Positions 1 through 5,218 of a stretch of DNA of 10,517 bases are shown piece after piece. Every line of letters begins with the position of its first letter. Position 1 is the first letter of the stretch. Under the pieces are notes generated by a model. The model searched no databases. It had not been told where the DNA came from and saw only the letters and a program-made list of their open reading frames with translations. The position numbers were made by a program, and so were the translations under genes. Source of the DNA: Leucobacter sp. GTDB lineage: Bacteria > Actinomycetota > Actinomycetes > Actinomycetales > Microbacteriaceae. The DNA is taken from assembly GCA_012510755.1 (NCBI GenBank), contig JAAZHL010000217.1:1-10517 (forward strand), written 5' to 3'.

Positions 1-1
1 C

Positions 2-124
2 AATGGCAGGCTCGAGCACCTCCGCGGGTCCGCGCTCGGGTTCCGGAACCTCACGAACTACATCGCGAGATCCCTGCTCGAGGCTGGCGGGTTCAGACCG
101 CATCTACACTCCCAAATGCGATGA
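2..124 (+). CDS. ISL3-family transposase, C-terminal fragment
   Basis: This is the C-terminal end of a DDE transposase, the enzyme that cuts and moves its insertion sequence. The visible 40 residues include NGRLEHLRGSALGFRNLTNY followed by IARSLLEAGGFRP, and the reading frame ends in TGA at 122-124. The pattern of NGRLE, then LGFRNLTNY, then a short Arg/Leu-rich tail is typical of the C terminus of ISL3 transposases of actinobacteria. The catalytic acidic residues lie upstream of the window, so activity cannot be judged. The stop codon falls inside the terminal inverted repeat, a compact arrangement that supports an intact 3' end. The neighbouring genes are chromosomal and unrelated, consistent with insertion into an intergenic region downstream of the bS22 gene. 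Confidence 0.72.
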   Translation, partial: NGRLEHLRGSALGFRNLTNYIARSLLEAGGFRPHLHSQMR

Positions 125-127
125 GCC
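104..127 (-). repeat. Probable terminal inverted repeat (right) of the ISL3 element
   Basis: Read on the minus strand from base 127 the sequence starts GGCTCATCGCATTTGGGAGT and continues to 104. The GGCTC start, the central TTT and the GAGTG block match the general form of ISL3-family ends. It includes the transposase stop codon. The partner repeat is outside the window, so this rests on family resemblance only. Confidence 0.55.
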
Positions 128-195
128 CTCAAAGCTTCGGCGTTAGAAGTACCAATCTGCAATTTACAACCCCGTTTGAGCCGTTCTTAGGTTGT

Positions 196-219
196 ATACG
201 GCAGAAAGGTCGCGCAACG
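196..219. repeat. 24-bp direct repeat, copy 1
   Basis: The stretch starting ATACGGCAGAAAGG and ending CGCGCAACG is repeated without mismatch at 259-282, 63 bp further on. The first flanking base differs on both sides (T/G before, C/A after), after which both copies continue CGC. It has no obvious internal palindrome. It lies in the intergenic region between the IS end and the bS22 gene. Function unknown. Confidence 0.85.
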
Positions 220-258
220 CCGCTTCTGGGGCACGAGGTCGGAGAGCGCAGCGACGAG

Positions 259-282
259 ATACGGCAGAAAGGTCGCGCAACG
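259..282. repeat. 24-bp direct repeat, copy 2
   Basis: Exact second copy of the 24-bp sequence at 196-219, same orientation, period 63 bp. The 39 bp between the copies have no visible repeat structure of their own. Because 63 is a multiple of three, a minus-strand reading frame shows RCATFLPY twice, but nothing else suggests that this frame is a gene. Confidence 0.85.
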
Positions 283-402
283 ACGCATCATCACCATGCC
301 GCACCCGTCGTGCGGTGGCACCATGTTCAGGGCATACCAAAGGCGCCGAGCAATCCCCGACGCCCCGATCGCACCACCACGAAAGCGGTGCCTTATCTGC
401 AA

Positions 403-501
403 CTACTTCTTGTTGCGGCGCTGGTGACGCGTCTTACGAAGCAGCTTGCGATGCTTCTTCTTTGACATACGCTTGCGGCGCTTCTTTACAACTGAACCCA
501 C
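403..501 (-). CDS. bS22-type small ribosomal protein (AURKAIP1/COX24 domain)
   Basis: A 32-residue, extremely basic protein. Read from the GTG start it is GSVVKKRRKRMSKKKHRKLL after the initiator, then RKTRHQRRNKK and a TAG stop. This is the AURKAIP1/COX24-domain protein found across actinobacteria, identified as an extra protein of the small ribosomal subunit (bS22) in mycobacteria. It is expected to bind 16S rRNA. The GTG start is chosen because GAGG (508-511 on the plus strand) lies 6 nt upstream and because the family begins with MGSVIKKRRKRM. It lies 64 nt downstream of the ArsR-type gene on the same strand and may be co-transcribed with it. The gene is below usual length cut-offs and is easily left out of an annotation. 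Identification is firm; the start is fairly firm. Confidence 0.93.
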   Translation of the reverse strand: MGSVVKKRRKRMSKKKHRKLLRKTRHQRRNKK

Positions 502-565
502 GGATTACCTCACAAAAACTCCGGGCCTCACAAAAAGTGGCCCACAAAACAACTATCTTACAGCG

Positions 566-1018
566 CTAAGCCCTCAGGCGAAAACGCGCGACGAGTTCTT
601 TCACCCGATGCTCAGCACTCGCGACGGCACGGCCGATGTTTTCAGCGGCACTCGCGAGTTCTTCGGGCAAGATCTCTTCGCCGTCTGCGTCGAGCAGCGG
701 CTCGCCAGTTTCAGACAAGTATTCGACCGTCACCTCGGTGTCAAAACCGGCTGACAGAAAGGGAATCACGAAGTCTTCGACCATTTCGAGCGGCTCTGAA
801 TCGAGAGAATAGAAGCGGTGCTGACCCTCTTCGCGCACGGTCACCAGCTCAGCCTCACGCAGCACCTTGAGATGCTTTGACACCGTCGGCTGGCTGAGCT
901 CAAGTTTGGCGACAATCTCAGAGACGCTAATTTCGGCGTCTTGCAACTGACGCTCAAGCAGCAACTGCAAGATGTCGCGTCGGGTGGCGTCTGAGATCAC
1001 CCCAAAAATGTCTGGCAT
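566..1018 (-). CDS. ArsR-family winged-helix transcriptional regulator
   Basis: A 150-residue DNA-binding protein. The N-terminal two thirds is a winged helix: the IFGVISDATRRDILQLLLER helix at 4-23, a helix-turn-helix with recognition helix QPTVSKHLKVLREAELV at 43-59, and a beta-wing VREEGQHRFYSL at 61-72. The C-terminal part (about 95-150) is acidic and then helical and is not a known sensor domain. There are no cysteines, so the classic ArsR Cys metal site (ELCVCDL) is missing; the inducer is unknown and may not be a metal. It is divergent from the potassium channel gene, with 98 bp between them, and lies upstream of the bS22 gene. The ATG has no good Shine-Dalgarno, but TACCCT (1031-1026, minus) is 7 nt upstream, consistent with a leaderless transcript. 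Family assignment is strong; the target is unknown. Confidence 0.9.
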   Translation of the reverse strand: MPDIFGVISDATRRDILQLLLERQLQDAEISVSEIVAKLELSQPTVSKHLKVLREAELVTVREEGQHRFYSLDSEPLEMVEDFVIPFLSAGFDTEVTVEYLSETGEPLLDADGEEILPEELASAAENIGRAVASAEHRVKELVARFRLRA

Positions 1019-1025
1019 GCTCTCA

Positions 1026-1031
1026 AGGGTA
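1026..1031 (-). promoter_or_regulatory. Candidate -10 box for leaderless transcription of the ArsR-type gene
   Basis: TACCCT on the minus strand is followed by 7 nt and then the ATG. It fits the actinobacterial TAnnnT -10 pattern, and transcription would start at or near the A of ATG. No recognisable -35 was found. Inference from spacing and from two other genes in the window with the same arrangement. Confidence 0.35.
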
Positions 1032-1054
1032 GTCCAGCGAGCCGGTGAAGCGCA

Positions 1055-1083
1055 TTCTGATTACTCGAAAGCGGGAGTAGCAT
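1055..1083 (+). promoter_or_regulatory. Candidate ktrBA promoter with overlapping palindrome
   Basis: A possible plus-strand promoter has a weak -35 TTCTGA (1055-1060), a 17-bp spacer and -10 TAGCAT (1078-1083). A perfect inverted repeat TACTC-N8-GAGTA (1062-1079) lies between these boxes and overlaps the -10. That is the position expected of a repressor operator. The site sits between the divergent ArsR-type regulator and the potassium channel gene, so the regulator could bind here. Both promoter and operator are inferred from position and short matches only. Confidence 0.3.
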
Positions 1084-1116
1084 GACACTCACGGGTTCGC
1101 AGCAGCAGCGAATCTG

Positions 1117-2595
1117 GTGATTCACACGGCTACAACTTCGCGAAAGTGGGAAGAAGTGAGGGCAAGGCCTAGCGCGCGCTCCACCGCGACACCGCTTTCA
1201 CATAAGAGCTGGTTGCACGCCCTCATACAGTCGTCTCCGCCTCGCTTCGCCCTGATGGTGTTCACGGCCCTAATTTTGCTGTGGACTGCCCTGCTCTCAC
1301 TTCCTCTCGCAACCAAGTCGGGCACGGTCACCCCGCTCGCCGACGCGCTCTTCACCGCGGTGTATGCGATATGCGTCACGGGTCTTTCGACGCTCAATAT
1401 GGCCGAGCACTGGTCTCTGTTCGGCGACATCGTGATCTTGGTGGGCCTACAGATCGGCGGCATCGGGGTGCTCACGCTGGCGAGCATTCTCGGTTTAAAT
1501 GTGACCCGCAGGTTGGGGCTGCGTCAGCGGCTGCTCGTGGCGAGCGACACCAACCCGGCACGCGTGGCGAAGGGCACGAGTGAACAGCAGACGATCGGCC
1601 TGGGCGAGATGGCTGGCCTGTTGAGCGCGGTGGCGATCAGCCTCTTGGTCATCGAGATCGGCCTGACGGCGCTCATCACGCCGCGCCTCATGTTCGCAGG
1701 CTACGACTTCTGGCAGTCACTTTGGTATGGCTTCTACCTCGCCGCCTCGGCGTTCACCAACACAGGCTTTGTGCCGATGGCTGGCGGCCTCATGCCGTTC
1801 GCGGCCGACGCCTACCTGCTTTCAGTGCTCGCAATCGGCGTCTTTCTTGGCAGCATCGGGTTTCCGGTGATCTTCGCCCTCTACCGTTACGTCTCGGCCC
1901 GCGGCTGGAAGTTTCACAAGCGCCTCGGGCTGCACTCAAAGCTGACGCTTGCGACCACGCTGATTTTGATCGTGTTTGGCTGGCTCGCCATCGCAGGCCT
2001 CGAGTGGGGCAACCAGAAGACATTTGGGGGCCAGAATTTCTGGCAGACATTCATGAGCGCTGGCTACATGTCGGTCATGACCAGGTCGGGTGGCCTCAGC
2101 ATCGTTGATCCGGTCGACATGCACAGCTCGACACTGCTCGTGTTCGACATGCTCATGTTTGTTGGCGGCGGGTCGGCATCAACCGCTGGCGGCATTAAAG
2201 TGACGACCATCGCGGTGCTCTTTCTCGCTGCCTTCGCCGAAGCTCGCGGCTACCAAAACGTGCAGGTGTTTGAGCGCAGCATTCCCAATGATGTGCTGCG
2301 CCTCGCCATCTCGATTGTCATTTGGGGCGCCACCATCGTCTCGGTATCGACGCTCGTGCTGCTGCACATTACTGAGCGGTCGCTCGACGTCGTGCTCTTT
2401 GAGGTGATCTCTGCGTTTGGCACGTGCGGCCTCTCGACCGGCCTTTCTGCAGAAGTCTCTGACCCGGGCAAATATGTGCTCGCGGCCACCATGTGGGCCG
2501 GCCGCATCGGAACTGTCACCCTCGCCGCAGCAATCGCGGCCACCAGCCGCAGGCGCATGTTTAGCCTGCCCGAAGAAAGGCCGATCGTTGGTTAA
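1117..2595 (+). CDS. ktrB: TrkH/KtrB-family potassium uptake channel subunit
   Basis: A 492-residue integral membrane protein, the K+-conducting subunit of a Ktr/Trk uptake system. After a basic cytoplasmic N terminus (1-42) it shows the fourfold repeat of helix - pore loop - helix. The four filter-type segments are VTGLSTL (87-93), FTNTGF (213-218), TRSGGLS (322-328) and FGTCGLSTG (434-442), each carrying the selectivity-filter glycine. The stretch GGGSASTAGGIK (350-361) corresponds to the conserved intramembrane gating loop region of the family. The downstream single-RCK gene overlaps by 8 nt, as in KtrAB systems, so a KtrB-type channel is more likely than classic TrkH. The start is uncertain: GTG 1117 has no clear Shine-Dalgarno; GTG 1156, 13 codons later, has a GGGAAG just upstream. 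Typical length for the family either way. Confidence 0.93.
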   Translation: MIHTATTSRKWEEVRARPSARSTATPLSHKSWLHALIQSSPPRFALMVFTALILLWTALLSLPLATKSGTVTPLADALFTAVYAICVTGLSTLNMAEHWSLFGDIVILVGLQIGGIGVLTLASILGLNVTRRLGLRQRLLVASDTNPARVAKGTSEQQTIGLGEMAGLLSAVAISLLVIEIGLTALITPRLMFAGYDFWQSLWYGFYLAASAFTNTGFVPMAGGLMPFAADAYLLSVLAIGVFLGSIGFPVIFALYRYVSARGWKFHKRLGLHSKLTLATTLILIVFGWLAIAGLEWGNQKTFGGQNFWQTFMSAGYMSVMTRSGGLSIVDPVDMHSSTLLVFDMLMFVGGGSASTAGGIKVTTIAVLFLAAFAEARGYQNVQVFERSIPNDVLRLAISIVIWGATIVSVSTLVLLHITERSLDVVLFEVISAFGTCGLSTGLSAEVSDPGKYVLAATMWAGRIGTVTLAAAIAATSRRRMFSLPEERPIVG

Positions 2596-3253
2596 TATTC
2601 GCAGTGACGCACCAGTGCTCGTCATAGGTCTCGGCCGTTTTGGTGCCGCAACTGCCGGTCAGCTCGACCGGCAAGACCGCGAGGTGCTCGTGATCGACAC
2701 CGACATGCAGCTCGTGCAGAAGTGGGCCGACCGCGTGACACACGCTGTGCAGGCCGACGCGCGGTCGATGGAGGCGCTGCGTCAGATCGGCGCCGAAGAG
2801 TTTCAGATCGCGGTCGTGGCCACAGGCGCTTCGATCGAGGCGAGCGTGCTGATTGCCGCAAACCTGGTCGACCTCGGCATTCCGCAGATCTGGGCGAAGG
2901 CGACCTCGCAGTCGCATGGCAAGATTCTCGAGCGGATCGGCGTGAACCACGTCATCTATCCTGAGCGTGAGGCGGGCGAGCGGGTGGCGCACCTGCTCAG
3001 CGGAAGCATGCTCGATTTCATTCAGTTCGACGACAACTACGTCATCGCCAAAATGTACCCGCCGCGCTCAATTCGCGGGGTCGCGCTCAAAGACAGCGGC
3101 GTGCGCACCCGCTACAGGGTGACGGTGGTCGGGGTGAAGACGCCGGGTCAAGATTTCGCTCACGCCACCGAGCAGACGGTCATCTCACCACACGATCTGA
3201 TCATCGTCTCTGGCACCGCCACCGACGTCGAGCGGTTTGCGGCAATCGGTTAG
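2588..3253 (+). CDS. ktrA: KtrA-type RCK regulatory subunit of potassium uptake (TrkA-N/TrkA-C)
   Basis: A 221-residue cytoplasmic protein that forms the nucleotide-gated ring beneath the KtrB channel. The N-terminal RCK/TrkA-N domain (about 9-125) has the Rossmann motif VLVIGLGRFG with GxGxxG at 14-19 and an acidic residue closing strand 2 (D37), the usual place for binding the ribose of NAD(H) or adenine nucleotides. The TrkA-C domain follows (about 140-220); in other bacteria this domain can bind cyclic di-AMP, which is possible but not shown here. Start chosen at TTG 2588: AAAGG at 2576-2580 gives a 7-nt spacing, the start overlaps the ktrB stop by 8 nt (translational coupling), and 221 residues is the family length. 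Upstream in-frame starts would add an extension with no homology expected. Confidence 0.93.
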   Translation: MVNIRSDAPVLVIGLGRFGAATAGQLDRQDREVLVIDTDMQLVQKWADRVTHAVQADARSMEALRQIGAEEFQIAVVATGASIEASVLIAANLVDLGIPQIWAKATSQSHGKILERIGVNHVIYPEREAGERVAHLLSGSMLDFIQFDDNYVIAKMYPPRSIRGVALKDSGVRTRYRVTVVGVKTPGQDFAHATEQTVISPHDLIIVSGTATDVERFAAIG

Positions 3254-3287
3254 GTCGGTTCGGTCGCGTCGGATAAGGTTAAGTCAC

Positions 3288-3302
3288 GCCACGTCACGTG
3301 GC
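3288..3302. terminator. Hairpin between convergent ktrA and proC
   Basis: GCCACG-TCA-CGTGGC is a perfect 6-bp stem with a 3-nt loop, 34 bp after the ktrA stop and 10 bp before the proC stop. Symmetric position suggests a bidirectional terminator, but there is no T-run on either strand, so it would be a non-canonical one. Confidence 0.4.
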
Positions 3303-3312
3303 ATCAACACGT

Positions 3313-4164
3313 TCAGTTGCCGGCTTCAAGTTCTTGCGAGCGCCGAATGTTGGCGGCGAGCGCGCGGTCATACACGTCACCGAGGTGCGCTTCTTGCATG
3401 ACGAGGATCGCCTGCTCCGTCGTGCCCTTCGGGCTCGTCACCCGGCGACGCAACTCGGCCGGAGTTTCACCGCTGCGTCGCATGAGCTCTACCGCACCGA
3501 CCACGGTCTGCTCGGCAAGCAGACGGGCCTCAGCCTCGTCGAACCCAAGTCGCACGGCCGCGGCCGTCATTTCTTCGGCATAGAGGTAGAGGTAGGCGGG
3601 GCCTGAACCAGACACTGCCGCCACCGCATTGATTTGGCTTTCGTCGACCACGAGCACTTGACCAACCGTCGCGAAGATCTCTTGCACAATCGCGACGTCG
3701 GCATCGCTGGCGCTCGTGCCGGCCGCGATACCGGTCACACCGAGTCCCACGAGTGAGGGGGTGTTTGGCATGGCTCGCACGACGGCGATGCGCCTCGGCA
3801 AGATGGCCTGCATGCTCTCGCTGGTGACGCCCGCTGCCACGCTGACCACAATTGCATCGGGTTCGAGCGAGCCGGCGATCTCGTCGAGCAGGTCGTGGAT
3901 CAGCCAGGGCTTGACCGCAAGAATCACGACGCGGGCACCCTGCACCGCTTCGCGGTTCGCCTCAGGCACGAGTTCTGTCGCTTGCGCATCGAGGCCGCTC
4001 GTGTCGCTGACTCTCGCTGCGCTTGCCGCAGAGCGGGTGGTCACCGCGATGTCACCATCGACGCTCACCCCCGGCGCACGCAGACCCGCGAGAATGGCGC
4101 CACCCATCGACCCCACCCCGAGCATGGCTATTCGAGGCAACTGCTTCATATTCGACTCACTCAT
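3313..4164 (-). CDS. proC: Pyrroline-5-carboxylate reductase
   Basis: A 283-residue cytoplasmic enzyme that reduces pyrroline-5-carboxylate to proline with NAD(P)H, the last step of proline synthesis. The Rossmann domain has IAMLGVGSMG (GxGxMG at 16-21), VKPW at 84-87 and the RAMPNTP motif at 130-136. The dimerisation and substrate domain carries SGSGPAY (185-191) and the signature TSPKGTTEQAI (243-253). Two ATGs compete: 4164 (MSESNMKQLP) and 4149 (MKQLP). The first is preferred because the minus-strand box TAGACT (4178-4173) is 8 nt upstream, suggesting leaderless transcription. The frame stays open for a further 167 codons upstream, but that part covers the divergent gene and is not proC. 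Convergent with ktrA, divergent from the CDF-domain gene. Confidence 0.96.
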   Translation of the reverse strand: MSESNMKQLPRIAMLGVGSMGGAILAGLRAPGVSVDGDIAVTTRSAASAARVSDTSGLDAQATELVPEANREAVQGARVVILAVKPWLIHDLLDEIAGSLEPDAIVVSVAAGVTSESMQAILPRRIAVVRAMPNTPSLVGLGVTGIAAGTSASDADVAIVQEIFATVGQVLVVDESQINAVAAVSGSGPAYLYLYAEEMTAAAVRLGFDEAEARLLAEQTVVGAVELMRRSGETPAELRRRVTSPKGTTEQAILVMQEAHLGDVYDRALAANIRRSQELEAGN

Positions 4165-4172
4165 AGTTACCA

Positions 4173-4182
4173 AGTCTAAGAT
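4173..4182. promoter_or_regulatory. Face-to-face -10 boxes of proC and the CDF-domain gene
   Basis: On the minus strand TAGACT (4178-4173) lies 8 nt before the proC ATG. On the plus strand TAAGAT (4177-4182) would start transcription near 4189, just before the Shine-Dalgarno of the CDF-domain gene. The two boxes share bases 4177-4178, so polymerase could serve only one direction at a time. Inferred from pattern; no convincing -35 was seen for either. Confidence 0.35.
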
Positions 4183-4209
4183 GGAGAGTACGCGTGAGAG
4201 AGGACTGGC

Positions 4210-4512
4210 ATGGGTGCGAGTGGCGAAGTAATTGCAACGATCGAAGCTGCCCTGCTTGAGGGCGCAAGCGTCAAGCGAGTGATTGACATCAAGGTTGCAA
4301 ACGCTGGCGAAGACCTCGTTGTCGGCGCCAAGGTCGACCTGCCCGCTGAACTCACGATGAAAGAGGTCTCGGTGGTGTTGCACCAGGCGAAGCGCCGCAT
4401 TCGCGCCGCCGTGCCAGAGGCCACACTCATCTACGTTGAGCCTGATGTGTGGGTTGACCCCAACGCGGTGCAGCCGACGACGAGCGCGATCGTCACCCTC
4501 TCGTACGACTAA
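4210..4512 (+). CDS. Stand-alone CDF-type cytoplasmic domain protein (putative)
   Basis: A 100-residue protein that resembles only the soluble C-terminal dimerisation domain of cation diffusion facilitator (Zn/Mn/Fe efflux) transporters: helix EVIATIEAALLEG, strand VKRVIDIKVANAGEDLVVGA, helix with AKRRIRAAVPEA (60-71) and final strand TLIYVEPDVW (72-81). No membrane helix is present. An in-frame TGA at 4195-4197 separates it from any upstream coding sequence, and AGAGAGG (4197-4203) lies 6 nt before the ATG, so it looks like a genuinely translated small gene and not a random remnant. It has only one His (H58) and no Cys, so metal binding is doubtful. It could partner a full-length transporter elsewhere, or be a decayed transporter that acquired a start. 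Family assignment is moderate, from remembered pattern; function unknown. Confidence 0.6.
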   Translation: MGASGEVIATIEAALLEGASVKRVIDIKVANAGEDLVVGAKVDLPAELTMKEVSVVLHQAKRRIRAAVPEATLIYVEPDVWVDPNAVQPTTSAIVTLSYD

Positions 4513-4720
4513 CCCGCGACCATCGCGCGGCTCGCAGACCCTCGTGCGGCTGGTGCTCGTGCGGAATCTGCACAAGAATGCCGATCTGCCGAAAACAACT
4601 CCTCGCGGGCTCTTTTCGACCCCTATTGCGCAGATTTGTAGCTGAACGCAGACGCGTTTACGCACAACCGGGGGTGGTCACAAGGCGGCACGATCTGGGC
4701 AACAACCTGCTCGAGAAGAC
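4513..4720. other. Intergenic region between convergent CDF-domain gene and tadA
   Basis: No credible gene on either strand. A 5-bp hairpin CGCGA-CCA-TCGCG (4515-4527) directly follows the CDF-domain stop codon but has no T-run. The 9-mer CTCGTGCGG occurs twice, near 4542 and 4557. No tRNA could be folded here. Confidence 0.5.
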
Positions 4721-5194
4721 CTACCGGCGGGCGGCGAAGAACTCGCGCAGCACCTGCGCGCTCTCGGCAGCGAGCACCCCACCTCTCACCTCGGGCACCG
4801 GGTGCGGCAGCCGCCCATCGCGCAGCAAGTCATACACCGAACCCGCGGCGCCGGCTTTCTCATCCCACGCACCGATCACCACACGCGGTATTCGTGCGGC
4901 AAGAATCGTTCCCGCGCACATGACGCAGGGCTCAAGCGTAACCACGAGCGTGCAGCCCTCGAGCAGTCGGTCACCACGTGCGGCGGCGGCTTCGCGAATC
5001 GCGTTGACTTCGGCGTGGGCGGTCGGATCCTCGTGTGCAATCGCAGCATTGCGCCCCTCACCAATCACCTGACCTTCGGCATCAACCACCAACGCACCGA
5101 CCGGAATCTCGCCTTCAGCAGCAGCCTGCCGCGCAAGCGCAAGGGCAGCACGCATCAGCGTGAGCTCGTGCTCGGTTGGGGGAATCGTGCCCAT
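4721..5194 (-). CDS. tadA: tRNA-specific adenosine deaminase
   Basis: A 157-residue cytoplasmic zinc enzyme that deaminates adenosine 34 of the tRNA-Arg(ACG) anticodon to inosine, needed to read CGN codons. The cytidine-deaminase fold is shown by EGEIPVGALVV (27-37), N49, the TAHAE motif with zinc ligand H60 and proton-shuttle E62, and PCVMC (89-93) with zinc ligands C90 and C93. Length is normal for TadA. The ATG at 5194 is chosen because AGAGG (5207-5203 on the minus strand) is 8 nt upstream; the frame stays open upstream through upp but that part is not TadA. It is divergent from upp, with 24 bp between start codons, so its promoter must lie within the first part of upp. tadA and upp are neighbours in many actinobacteria. 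Confidence 0.95.
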   Translation of the reverse strand: MGTIPPTEHELTLMRAALALARQAAAEGEIPVGALVVDAEGQVIGEGRNAAIAHEDPTAHAEVNAIREAAAARGDRLLEGCTLVVTLEPCVMCAGTILAARIPRVVIGAWDEKAGAAGSVYDLLRDGRLPHPVPEVRGGVLAAESAQVLREFFAARR

Positions 5195-5206
5195 CGTCAG
5201 AACCTC

Positions 5207-5212
5207 TAAGCT
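5207..5212 (+). promoter_or_regulatory. Candidate -10 box for leaderless upp transcription
   Basis: TAAGCT is followed by 6 nt and the upp ATG, so transcription would begin at the A of ATG. There is no Shine-Dalgarno for upp. The box overlaps by one base the tadA Shine-Dalgarno on the other strand. No clear -35 was found. Inferred. Confidence 0.45.
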
Positions 5213-5218
5213 TGAGTC

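Larger units (their letters stand above)
1..127 (+). mobile_element. Right end of an ISL3-family insertion sequence (partial)
   Basis: The window opens inside an insertion sequence; only its right end is visible. It consists of the last 40 codons of a transposase and a terminal sequence whose outward reading begins GGCTCATCGCATTTGGGAGT. That resembles the terminal repeats of ISL3 elements, which typically begin GGCTCTTC with a GAGTG block further in. ISL3 elements make 8-bp target duplications, so bases 128-135 (CTCAAAGC) would be one copy if the boundary at 127 is right. The left end lies outside the window, so boundary and intactness are inferred. Confidence 0.7.
128..402. other. Intergenic region between the IS end and the bS22 gene
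   Basis: No convincing coding sequence. Overlapping frames on both strands are open, but their translations are Arg/His-rich, have no recognisable domain and no ribosome-binding site. The region holds the two 24-bp direct repeats. A short hairpin on the bS22 transcript lies just after its stop codon (CACCGC, TTTC loop, GTGGTG, about 374-390, with one G-U pair), but it lacks a U-tract, so it is only a weak terminator candidate. The left edge would contain the IS target duplication. Confidence 0.6.

Noticed and set aside
374..390. Hairpin after the bS22 stop as an intrinsic terminator
   Set aside because: Stem includes a G-U pair, is short, and no U-tract follows; kept only as a remark in the intergenic entry.
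187..402. Minus-strand frame of 71 codons that begins with TTG right after the bS22 TAG stop and repeats RCATFLPY
   Set aside because: No Shine-Dalgarno, no recognisable domain, and the peptide repeat simply reflects the DNA repeat with a period divisible by three. Readthrough of the TAG cannot be supported.
121..754. Three overlapping plus-strand frames at 121-465, 192-569 and 446-754
   Set aside because: Arg/His/Thr-rich translations without domain, lying antisense to bS22 and the ArsR-type gene; G+C-driven open frames.
2417..2587. Upstream extension of the KtrA frame inside ktrB
   Set aside because: The extension has no RCK similarity; TTG 2588 has a Shine-Dalgarno at the right distance and yields the family length.
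4165..4665. Long N-terminal extension of proC in the same frame
   Set aside because: It would cover the divergent CDF-domain gene and shows no family similarity; the Rossmann motif begins just after the chosen ATG.
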